A stretch of DNA of 8,850 bases from Actinomycetota bacterium (GTDB taxonomy: Bacteria; Actinomycetota; Thermoleophilia; Gaiellales; Gaiellaceae). The stretch is from positions 1-8,850 of the forward strand of contig JAFALP010000293.1 of assembly GCA_019234175.1 (NCBI GenBank), given 5' to 3'. The notes under the pieces are model-generated. The model searched no databases. It saw nothing but the letters and a program-made list of their open reading frames with translations, and was not told the DNA's origin. A program made the position numbers and the translations under genes. This document shows positions 1-5,963 of the stretch, one piece after another; positions within the stretch are counted from its first letter, which is position 1; each line of letters starts with the position of its first letter.

Positions 1-214
1 CGCGTGCTCGAACGCTGCCGCGAGCTCCGCGAGACGACCGACGGCTATTTCGACGCGGAGATCGGCCGGCTCGACCCGTCGGGCTTCATGAAGGGCGGCC
101 TTCGCCATGGGCGGCCGCCGCGCGACCGGTTGGACTGCACACCTGCACGGCTACGAGGCGATGACGATCCTCGCCGACGGGCGCGTCCTCATGACGCCCC
201 GCTTCCCCGCGTAA
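1..214 (+). pseudogene. Decayed 3' remnant of an ApbE-like FAD:protein FMN transferase gene
   Basis: ApbE-family proteins attach FMN from FAD to a threonine of target flavoproteins. The first reading frame (from base 1) carries typical ApbE features: a TDGYFD segment (residues 13-18), then LDPSGFMKG (residues 24-32), matching the family's T-x-G-x-FD and DPSG-x-x-KG motifs. Soon afterwards, near 96-110, the match leaves this frame. From about base 107 it continues in frame 2 as a stretch ending HLHGYEAMTILADGRVLMTPRFPA, with a TAA stop at 212-214. This resembles the extreme C-terminus of ApbE proteins. In intact members these two segments are separated by well over 100 residues, including the metal-binding aspartate region. 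Only about 25-30 codons separate them here. I infer a large internal deletion plus a frame change. The 5' part lies outside the window, so an assembly error cannot be excluded. Confidence 0.6.
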
Positions 215-219
215 CTCGA

Positions 220-292
220 TGCGCCCGGCAGGATTCGAACCTGCGACCTCGCGCTCCGGAGGCGCGCGCTCTATCCCCTGAGCTACGGGCGC
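220..292 (-). tRNA. tRNA-Arg (anticodon CCG)
   Basis: Read on the minus strand, the 73 bases fold as a complete cloverleaf. There is a 7-bp acceptor stem (GCGCCCG with CGGGCGC), a D arm GCTC/GAGC, a 5-bp anticodon stem CGCGC/GCGCG and a 7-base loop CTCCGGA that puts CCG at positions 34-36. The variable loop is 5 bases. The T arm is GCAGG/CCTGC around TTCGAAT, and the discriminator base is A. CCG reads the arginine codon CGG, which is frequent in GC-rich genomes. The 3' CCA is not encoded. The 3' end lies 5 bases from the stop of the ApbE remnant on the opposite strand. Confidence 0.97.
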
Positions 293-303
293 GTTGAAAG
301 ACG

Positions 304-309
304 AGTGTA
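304..309 (-). promoter_or_regulatory. Possible -10 element for tRNA-Arg
   Basis: On the minus strand the hexamer reads TACACT and ends 11 bases before the tRNA 5' end, a reasonable place for a -10 box with a short 5' leader. I see no good -35 at the expected distance. It overlaps a weak plus-strand -10-like TAGCCT (308-313) that sits 8 bases before the GTG at 322, so the two divergent units may share this short region. Confidence 0.35.
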
Positions 310-321
310 GCCTCCGCATCC

Positions 322-1341
322 GTGGAGGTCTCCGCCCGCATCGACACCCTCGTGCTCGCCGAGACGTTCGTGATCTCGCGCGGCGCGAGCGACGAGACGC
401 CCGTTGTCACGGTCGAGGTGACGCACAGCGGCGTCCGCGGCCATGGGGAGGCGGCGCCGGTCGACTACCACGGCGAGACGGCCGACTTCGCGCTCGCCTA
501 CGTCCAGGAGCACGCGGCGCTCCTCGGGGACGATCCCTTTGCGCTGGAAGAGGTGATGGACCGCCTCCCGCAGCAGCAGTACGCGGCGCGCGCGGCGATC
601 GACGCCGCGCTCCACGACCTGCAGGGAAAGCTCACGGGCCTCCCCGTGTGGCGCCTGCTCGGCCTGCGCCGCAGCGGCCCGCCCACGAGCTGGACGGTCT
701 GGCTCGGCGACCCCGACGACATGGCGCGCCGCGCCGCGGCGGCGACGGACCGCTTCCACCGTTTGAAGCTCAAGCTCGGCGGCCGCGACGGAGCCGACGT
801 CGACCGCGTGCGCGCGGTGCGAGACGTCACCGCGTTGCCGCTGCAGGTGGACGTGAACGAGGCGTGGAGCCTCGACGAGGCGCTGGACGCGCTTCCGCAG
901 CTCGCGTCGCTCGGCGTCGAGTACTGCGAGCAGCCGCTCCCCGAAGGCGACGAGGGCGGCGCACGGCTGAAGCGCGAATCGCCGGTCCCGATCTACCTCG
1001 ACGAGGACTGCCAGACGCTCGCCGACGTCGCCGCGTGCGCCGATCGCGCGCACGGCGTGAACGTGAAGCTCGCGAAGTCCGGCGGCATCCGCGAAGGCGT
1101 GCGCATGGTGCACGCGGCGCGCGCGCTCGGACTCGGGTGCATGCTCGGCTGCATGGTCGAGTCGGGGCTCGGCATCTCCGCGGGCGCGCAGGTCGCGAGC
1201 CTCTTCGACCACGTCGACCTCGACGGCAACATCCTGCTCGCGCACGACCCGTGGCCGGGTGTGCGTTTCGTCGACGGCGTGCAGGTTCCCTCAGACGAGC
1301 CGGGGCTCGGTGTCAGGCATCAAGTACCTGATCCTCGCTGA
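322..1341 (+). CDS. dgcA: Enolase-superfamily N-acetyl-D-glutamate racemase (DgcA-like) / dipeptide epimerase
   Basis: A 339-residue member of the muconate-lactonizing/dipeptide epimerase branch of the enolase superfamily. The N-terminal capping domain (about 1-120) precedes a modified TIM barrel. Visible active-site residues are the KxK motif K149/K151, the metal ligands D177 (VDVNE), E203 (EQPL) and D227 (YLDED), and the opposite lysine K249 (NVKLAKSGG). A DLD motif at 299-301 corresponds to the DxD that holds the substrate amino group in dipeptide epimerases. The family abstracts an alpha proton to interconvert L and D centres. The overlapping downstream gene is a DUF1611 protein. That pairing is known for DgcA/DgcN, in which DgcA racemizes N-acetyl-D-glutamate to the L form. 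From sequence alone, L-Ala-D/L-Glu dipeptide epimerase remains possible. The GTG at 322 gives a normal N-terminus. No Shine-Dalgarno is evident; TAGCCT at 308-313 could drive a leaderless start. Confidence 0.85.
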   Translation: MEVSARIDTLVLAETFVISRGASDETPVVTVEVTHSGVRGHGEAAPVDYHGETADFALAYVQEHAALLGDDPFALEEVMDRLPQQQYAARAAIDAALHDLQGKLTGLPVWRLLGLRRSGPPTSWTVWLGDPDDMARRAAAATDRFHRLKLKLGGRDGADVDRVRAVRDVTALPLQVDVNEAWSLDEALDALPQLASLGVEYCEQPLPEGDEGGARLKRESPVPIYLDEDCQTLADVAACADRAHGVNVKLAKSGGIREGVRMVHAARALGLGCMLGCMVESGLGISAGAQVASLFDHVDLDGNILLAHDPWPGVRFVDGVQVPSDEPGLGVRHQVPDPR

Positions 1342-2338
1342 AGGCTTTTCCGGCGACCCGCACTACGGGAAGACGGCGCGCGGCGTGCTGCGCTACCGGC
1401 GCGACGACGTCGTCGCCATCCTCGACTCGACGCGCGCGGGGGAAAGCGAGGACGGCGTCCCCGTCGTCGCGACGGTCGCCGACGCGCTGCCGTACGGCCC
1501 GACGACCGCGCTCGTCGGCGTCGCGACGCAGGGCGGCCGCTTCCCGCCCGCGTGGATGGACATCTTGCGCGAGTGCATCGAGGCCGGCCTCGACGTCGAG
1601 AACGGATTGCACGTGTTCCTCGCCCACGACGCGGAGCTGCGCGGGCTCGCGGACGCGCACGGGGTCGAGCTGCGCGACCTGCGCCGTCCACCCGCCGACC
1701 TCTCGACCGCGACCGGGGCGAACCTGGACGTGCCGGGGACGATCGTCCTCACCGTCGGCTCCGACTGCGCGATCGGGAAGATGACGGTCGCGCTCGAGCT
1801 CGACCTCGAGGCGCGGCGCCGCGGCGAGCAGTCGACGTTCGTGCCGACGGGCCAGACCGGCATCGCCATCGCTGGGTGGGGGATCGCCGTCGACGCGGTG
1901 GTCGCCGACTTCATCGCCGGCGCCGCCGAGCGGCTCGTCGTCGAGGGATCGCGTCGCGGCGGCGACCTCCTCTGGGTCGAAGGGCAGGGATCGATCCTCC
2001 ATCCCGTGTACTCGGGCGTGACGCTCGGGCTCTACCACGGCAGCGCGCCGCACCTGCTCGTGCTCTGCCACGAGGCGGGGCGGACGGAGATCGAGGGCGC
2101 CGGCGGCGGACCGCACCCGATCCCGCCGCTGGCGGAGCTCGTCGACCTGCACGAGCGCATGGCACTGACTCGGCGGCCGGCGCGGGTCGTGGCCGTGGCG
2201 GTCAACACGCGCGCGCTCGGCGAGGACGAGGCCCGCGCGGCCGTCGCCGCCGCGGAGCTCGAGACGGGCCTCCCGGCGGACGACCCGGTGCGCTTCGGCG
2301 CCGCGCGGCTCGTGGACGCTGTGCTCGCGGCCCGGTAG
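1310..2338 (+). CDS. dgcN: DUF1611 P-loop protein, D-glutamate N-acetyltransferase DgcN-like
   Basis: A 342-residue DUF1611 protein. The N-terminal Rossmann-like part (about 1-140) opens with KYLILAEG and includes the NGLHVFL segment. The C-terminal part (about 143-342) has a P-loop-like GSDCAIGKMT (150-159), PTGQTGI (179-185) and WVEGQGSILHP (222-232), all typical of the family. DgcN proteins of this family have been reported to N-acetylate D-glutamate, which the partner DgcA then racemizes for conversion to L-glutamate. The neighbour at 322-1341 is exactly that partner type, which strengthens the call. The open frame extends back to a GTG at 1259. I chose the GTG at 1310 because conserved sequence begins there, giving a 32-base overlap with the racemase gene and implying translational coupling. 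Activity on D-glutamate is inferred from family and context; older annotations would say only DUF1611. Confidence 0.82.
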   Translation: MSGIKYLILAEGFSGDPHYGKTARGVLRYRRDDVVAILDSTRAGESEDGVPVVATVADALPYGPTTALVGVATQGGRFPPAWMDILRECIEAGLDVENGLHVFLAHDAELRGLADAHGVELRDLRRPPADLSTATGANLDVPGTIVLTVGSDCAIGKMTVALELDLEARRRGEQSTFVPTGQTGIAIAGWGIAVDAVVADFIAGAAERLVVEGSRRGGDLLWVEGQGSILHPVYSGVTLGLYHGSAPHLLVLCHEAGRTEIEGAGGGPHPIPPLAELVDLHERMALTRRPARVVAVAVNTRALGEDEARAAVAAAELETGLPADDPVRFGAARLVDAVLAAR

Positions 2339-2346
2339 GACCCGCT

Positions 2347-2363
2347 GGCCCCGTAGATGGGCC
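2347..2363 (+). terminator. Weak candidate terminator hairpin after the dgcN-like gene
   Basis: An inverted repeat GGCCC / GGGCC with a 7-base loop begins 9 bases after the dgcN-like stop and is followed by TTT. The stem is only 5 bp and the T tract is very short. It could be a marginal intrinsic terminator or chance in GC-rich DNA. Confidence 0.25.
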
Positions 2364-2430
2364 TTTGGGGGGATTGCCAAGCCCGGTGTCGCCCTGTTGG
2401 CTTCGCACTGGACTCGGTCCCGGGGCAACA

Positions 2431-2437
2431 AAAGGAG
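2431..2437 (+). promoter_or_regulatory. Strong ribosome binding site for the first hydrolase
   Basis: AAAGGAG lies 5 bases before the GTG at 2443. It fixes that GTG as the start of the secreted hydrolase, although the open frame runs back to 1552. It is the clearest Shine-Dalgarno in the window and contrasts with several neighbours whose starts show none. Confidence 0.85.
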
Positions 2438-2442
2438 CTGCG

Positions 2443-3987
2443 GTGAAAACGACGCTTGTGGCTGTAATCGGCGTGGTCGTCCTCGCGTGGGCGGGTGCGG
2501 CCGCAGCCGGCCCGAACATCGGCTTCGCCGACGACGCGACGAAGTACGCGGACGACGGCGGCGACCGTCTGTTCACAGAGATGAACAAGCTCGGCACGAC
2601 GACGAATCGAGTCGCCGTCTTCTGGGACTCCACCGCGCCGACAGTGATCCAGGATCAGGCATTCCTCGACCGGATGATCCCGGTGGCGAAGAAGCACAAC
2701 ATCCAGATCGTCTTCGCCGTCTACCCGAAGCAGCCGACGATGGCGCCGACGACGCCGTCGGCCGTGGACGCGTTCTGCAACTACGCCGTGCTCGTCATGC
2801 AGCGCTACCCGTACGTGCGCAAGGTGATCATCGGCAACGAGCCGAACCAGCCGCGCTTCTGGCAGCCGATCTTCAACGGTGACGGCTCACCGGCGTCGCC
2901 CGCCGCCATGGAGCAGGTGCTCGCGAGCTGTTACGACAAGCTGAAGGCCTTCGACTCGACCATCGACGTCATCGCGGCCGGGTTGTCCCCGCGCGGGAAC
3001 GACGATCCGACGGCGACGAGCAATGCCTCCATCTCCCCGGTGCGCTTCATCGCCGCCATGGGCAAGGCCTATCGCGCGAGCGGGCGCACGAAGCCGCTCT
3101 TCGACGAGTGGTCGTGGCACTGCTACCCGAACGTGAACACCGACGAGGTGGAGAAGGGGTACGCGTGGCCGAACACCGGCTGTGTGAACGCTGCCCGTGT
3201 GAAGCTCGCCCTCTGGGATGCGTTCAACGGGACCGCGCAGCCGGTGCTCGCCGGGTACGCGCCGACGACGACCGGCTCGACGCTCTTCGGGAACATCGCG
3301 AAGATGATCATCGACGAGACCGGCTGGCAGGTCGACACGTCCACGTACCCCGGGTACGTGAACAAGGAGAACGTCCCGGTCATCACCGAGCAGAAGCAGG
3401 CGCAGGACTACGAGAAGCTCGTCCATCTCGCCAACTGCGAGCCGACGATGACCGACTTCCACTTCTTCCCGCTGCTCGACGAGTCCGACCGGACGAGCCT
3501 CCTGCAGAGCGGCGTTCTGCGCGTCGACTTCAGCGAGCGTCCGTCGGCGACCGACCCGACCAACTCCGTGCAGCACGCGATCAACGCCGATCACGGCTCC
3601 TGCTCCGGCGGCGTGTGGCAGACGCTCGGGAACTTCCTCTACTCGACGACGGCCGTCGTCCCGCTGTACTCGACCTTCCCGTACCAGGACGCGCAGCCGT
3701 TCGCCGTGAAGAAGATCAGCGGCGGTGGCATCTACGTGCAGCTGACCGCGGGCGAGGGGTTCACCTACACGGTCACGTTCACGAACGGATCCCAGACCTC
3801 GACGGCGACGGGCGCGGCGCCGAACACGACGGCGACGGTGAAGGTGCCGACGGGATTCGGGTCGGGAAGCGTGACCGTCCTCCTCAAGGCGGAGACGAAC
3901 CCGAACCGGACTTCGACCGCGACGCTGCAGCTCGGCAGCGGGACGACGACCACCCCGCCCCCGAAGAAGCACAAGGGAAAGAAGTAG
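2443..3987 (+). CDS. Secreted TIM-barrel glycoside hydrolase-like protein with C-terminal beta domain
   Basis: A 514-residue exported protein. Residues 1-22 form a signal peptide with a hydrophobic run and an AAAAG end. The body resembles clan GH-A glycosidases. GNEPNQPRFW (131-140) supplies the candidate acid/base E133, WSWHCYP (223-229) fits the strand-6 region, and IIDETGW (289-295) supplies the candidate nucleophile E292. Six cysteines (112, 163, 227, 247, 332, 387) suggest disulfides outside the cytoplasm. From about 405 to 500 there is a Thr/Ser/Gly-rich, beta-strand-like segment, possibly a binding domain, then a PPP linker and a lysine-rich KKHKGKK tail. The next gene, 24 bases downstream, is a paralog; the two probably form an operon. 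The substrate cannot be deduced; a plant or bacterial polysaccharide, or the cell's own exopolysaccharide, are all possible. The GH family number is not assigned. Confidence 0.72.
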   Translation: MKTTLVAVIGVVVLAWAGAAAAGPNIGFADDATKYADDGGDRLFTEMNKLGTTTNRVAVFWDSTAPTVIQDQAFLDRMIPVAKKHNIQIVFAVYPKQPTMAPTTPSAVDAFCNYAVLVMQRYPYVRKVIIGNEPNQPRFWQPIFNGDGSPASPAAMEQVLASCYDKLKAFDSTIDVIAAGLSPRGNDDPTATSNASISPVRFIAAMGKAYRASGRTKPLFDEWSWHCYPNVNTDEVEKGYAWPNTGCVNAARVKLALWDAFNGTAQPVLAGYAPTTTGSTLFGNIAKMIIDETGWQVDTSTYPGYVNKENVPVITEQKQAQDYEKLVHLANCEPTMTDFHFFPLLDESDRTSLLQSGVLRVDFSERPSATDPTNSVQHAINADHGSCSGGVWQTLGNFLYSTTAVVPLYSTFPYQDAQPFAVKKISGGGIYVQLTAGEGFTYTVTFTNGSQTSTATGAAPNTTATVKVPTGFGSGSVTVLLKAETNPNRTSTATLQLGSGTTTTPPPKKHKGKK

Positions 3988-4011
3988 GCGGCACGAACGC
4001 TCTCGGGGGCT

Positions 4012-5217
4012 ATGAGGGTCTGGACGAGCATCGGGGCTGTCTGTGCCGTGCTGCTGCTGGCGGGCGGCGCCGTCGCCAAGGTCCAGCCGGGAACGTCCAA
4101 GGACTCGGCGGTGCCTCCGATCAACTACGGCGTGGCCGACGACACCGGCAAATACGCCGACGACGGCGGCGCCTGGTTCGACTCCATGCTGAAGGGCGCG
4201 AACCTGACCGAGGAGCGGTGGACGCTCGCGTTCGACCCGAAGGACCCGACGCAGATCGACGAGCTCCCGTTCCTCGTGCGCGCGGCGCCGCAGGCGCAGA
4301 AGGACGGGATCAAGGTGACGCTCGCGCTCTACTCGAAGCAGGCGAGCTATCACAACGCGAAGTTCTTCTGCGGGTGGGCGGCGATGGTCGCCGCATCGGT
4401 TCAGCAGTGGGGCATCAACGACTTCATCATCTGGAACGAGCCGAACACGGCGCTCTACTGGGCCCCGCAGACGTCGCAGACGCCGGCGCAGTACGAAGCG
4501 CTGCTCGCGCGCTGCTACGACAAGATCCACAAGGTCGACCCGCTGGCGAACGTCATCGGCTTCGGCCTGTCTCCGCGGTCGAACGGCCCGACGCAGACGG
4601 CGCCGATCCCGTTCATCCAGGCTGTCGGCGCCGCGTACCGCGCGTCCGGCCGCTCCCAGCCGATCATGGACCAGATGTCGATCCATCCGTACCCCGATCC
4701 GAACAGCCCGACGGACGGGCCGAACGTCGGGTATCAGAACCCCGAGAACTACGGCATCCCGAATCTCGACCGCGTGAAGCAGGCGGTGTACGACGCGTTC
4801 ACCGGGACGGGGCAGCCGACGACGTTGAACGGATTGACGTTCCGCATCGACGAGCTCGGCTGGCAGACGAACACGACCGCGTATCCGCAGTACTACAACC
4901 AGGAGAACGTGAAGACGGTCACCGAGCAGCAGCAGGCGACCGACATCGCCACCACCGTCGACCGCTACTTCGCGTGCGACCCGACCGTGACCGACGTGGA
5001 GTGGTTCCTGCTCGTGGACGAGCCGACGCGGAACGGGATCAACCAGCAGGGGGTGCGAGTCGGAGGAGGGTGGCAGAGCGGCCTCCTGACCGCCGGCGGC
5101 GAGGGCGTCTCGACGCCGAAGCTGGCGTACACCGAGGACGCCCCCCTCTTCGCGGAAGGCCGCGAGGCCTGCACGTTCGGGCTTCTGAGCTGGAGCCCGC
5201 AGAAACAGCACCCTTGA
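4012..5217 (+). CDS. Secreted TIM-barrel glycoside hydrolase-like protein, paralog of the upstream gene
   Basis: A 401-residue exported protein with an N-terminal signal sequence (about 1-22, ending GGAVA). It aligns along most of its length with the upstream product. Both have a DD-x(2)-KYADDGG motif near the mature N-terminus, a WNEPNTALYW segment here with candidate acid/base E143, IHPYPDP (224-230), and a RIDELGWQ segment with candidate nucleophile E281. Cysteines 120, 168, 322 and 387 correspond to four of the cysteines in the paralog, consistent with two conserved disulfides. It lacks the Thr/Ser-rich C-terminal extension and lysine tail. The ATG at 4012 is preceded by a G-rich stretch (CGGGGG, about 4002-4007) that could act as a Shine-Dalgarno. 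Its stop codon lies inside the TTGACA -35 element of the next gene. Tandem duplication followed by divergence is the simplest history. Confidence 0.72.
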   Translation: MRVWTSIGAVCAVLLLAGGAVAKVQPGTSKDSAVPPINYGVADDTGKYADDGGAWFDSMLKGANLTEERWTLAFDPKDPTQIDELPFLVRAAPQAQKDGIKVTLALYSKQASYHNAKFFCGWAAMVAASVQQWGINDFIIWNEPNTALYWAPQTSQTPAQYEALLARCYDKIHKVDPLANVIGFGLSPRSNGPTQTAPIPFIQAVGAAYRASGRSQPIMDQMSIHPYPDPNSPTDGPNVGYQNPENYGIPNLDRVKQAVYDAFTGTGQPTTLNGLTFRIDELGWQTNTTAYPQYYNQENVKTVTEQQQATDIATTVDRYFACDPTVTDVEWFLLVDEPTRNGINQQGVRVGGGWQSGLLTAGGEGVSTPKLAYTEDAPLFAEGREACTFGLLSWSPQKQHP

Positions 5218-5242
5218 CACGAACGCGTGTTCGCCCTACCAT
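5214..5242 (+). promoter_or_regulatory. Consensus-like promoter of the LysM gene
   Basis: TTGACA (5214-5219) is a perfect -35 element. It is followed by a 17-base spacer and TACCAT (5237-5242), a good -10. The spacer is almost filled by the first LexA-type palindrome. The predicted transcription start, about 5248-5252, falls at or just before the ATG at 5252, so the transcript would be leaderless or nearly so. The -35 overlaps the stop codon of the upstream hydrolase gene. Confidence 0.8.
5220..5233 (+). promoter_or_regulatory. LexA box 1 (SOS operator) between -35 and -10
   Basis: CGAACGCGTGTTCG is a perfect palindrome and fits the Gram-positive/actinobacterial LexA consensus CGAACRNRYGTTCG. 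It lies directly between the -35 and -10 elements, where bound repressor would block RNA polymerase. No lexA gene is in the window. Confidence 0.82.
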
Positions 5243-5244
5243 GG

Positions 5245-5258
5245 CGAACACATGTTCG
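5245..5258 (+). promoter_or_regulatory. LexA box 2 overlapping the start codon
   Basis: CGAACACATGTTCG also fits CGAACRNRYGTTCG. Its centre lies 25 bp from that of box 1. It covers the predicted transcription start and the ATG at 5252-5254, so the operator also encodes the first residues. Two adjacent boxes suggest tight or cooperative repression. Confidence 0.8.
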
Positions 5259-5497
5259 GAAAGCTCCTGATCGTCGCGCTCCTGGCCGCCCTCGCGGTCG
5301 GTCTCGTCGAGGCCCGCAGCTCGAGCGGCGCCGGCAAGCGGCAGCTGTACGTCGTCCGGCCGGCCGACACGCTCTGGTCGATCGCGGCGGAGGCGTACGG
5401 CGGCGACCCGCGCGAGGCCATCTGGCGGATCGAGCAGGCGAACCATCTCGTCTCGGACGACATCGAGCCGGGCGAGACGATCGTGCTGCCGGGATAG
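5252..5497 (+). CDS. SOS-controlled membrane-anchored LysM protein, YneA/DivS/ChiZ-like division inhibitor candidate
   Basis: An 81-residue protein with one N-terminal hydrophobic segment (about 3-19) and a single LysM domain (about 31-80). The domain shows YVVRPADTLWSIA, IWRIEQANHL and the closing PGETIVLPG. LysM domains bind peptidoglycan, so the protein should be anchored in the membrane and face the cell wall. The combination of small size, one membrane segment, one LysM and LexA control is that of Bacillus YneA and of the functional analogues in mycobacteria and corynebacteria, which delay division after DNA damage. The ATG at 5252 is the only reasonable start and has no Shine-Dalgarno. 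It lies inside LexA box 2, 9 bases after the -10 element. In many Gram-positive genomes such genes neighbour lexA; here they do not. Division inhibition is inferred from architecture plus regulation; direct orthology to YneA is not shown. Confidence 0.82.
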   Translation: MFGKLLIVALLAALAVGLVEARSSSGAGKRQLYVVRPADTLWSIAAEAYGGDPREAIWRIEQANHLVSDDIEPGETIVLPG

Positions 5498-5953
5498 CTA
5501 GTCCAAGACCGGGATGTCGATCCCGGTGACGTACACCTTCTCGCCGCGGAAGAGCCGACGCTGGTCGTCCCACGGGAACCAGATGATCACGTCCCACTCC
5601 AGGTGCTCGCCGGTCGGTTCGACGCCGAGCCACGGCGCCTCGTGCGTCGCGGTCACGTGCGCCTCCTCGCAGACGCCCTGCGGCCCGATGACGATGTCCG
5701 TCAGATCGAAGGTGATGTCCGGGAACGCGGTCAGCAGCTGCGTGTAGAAGCGCGCCGCGCCCTCGTGCCCTTCCCAGCGGTGGCCGCTGCCGATGATCTC
5801 GTACACACAGTCGGGCGTGAGCGTCGAGATGAGGCCCGGGAGGTCGCGCGCGTCCTCGGCCATCGAGTGCGTCTTGTACAGCTCGCGGATCTCGGTGTAG
5901 AGCGCGGGTGTGACCTCGCGGCGGTAGAGCTCGAGGATCGCGTCGCCGGCCAC
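5498..5953 (-). CDS. SnoaL/NTF2-like family protein
   Basis: A 151-residue protein with the features of the SnoaL-like/NTF2-like alpha+beta cone fold. There is a helical N-terminal half, YEIIGSGHRWEGHEGAARFY (51-70), a typical LLTAFPDITFDL segment (73-84), then beta strands with THEAPWLGVEPTGEHLEW and a final EKVYVTGID. Members include polyketide cyclases, ester cyclases and many binding proteins of unknown role, so no reaction can be assigned. Translation starts at a GTG 10 bases after the stop of the HD-GYP gene on the same strand, so the two are probably co-transcribed. Its TAG stop abuts that of the LysM gene: bases 5495-5500 read TAGCTA, giving a TAG on each strand with no intergenic base. 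Confidence 0.8.
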   Translation of the reverse strand: MAGDAILELYRREVTPALYTEIRELYKTHSMAEDARDLPGLISTLTPDCVYEIIGSGHRWEGHEGAARFYTQLLTAFPDITFDLTDIVIGPQGVCEEAHVTATHEAPWLGVEPTGEHLEWDVIIWFPWDDQRRLFRGEKVYVTGIDIPVLD

Positions 5954-5963
5954 CGCGCGGAGA

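Noticed and set aside
2364..2428. tRNA-like D-arm resemblance (GCCAAGCCCGGT) in the hydrolase leader
   Set aside because: There is no matching acceptor, anticodon or T arm, so no cloverleaf forms.
1552..2442. Upstream extension of the first hydrolase frame back to 1552
   Set aside because: The upstream part is an arginine/proline-rich shadow of the DUF1611 gene. The signal peptide and strong Shine-Dalgarno fix the start at 2443.
2887..5220. Very long minus-strand open frame opposite both hydrolases
   Set aside because: Its translation is low-complexity Arg/Val/Leu/Gly-rich sequence, typical of the antisense of GC-rich genes, while the plus strand encodes clear paralogs with catalytic motifs.
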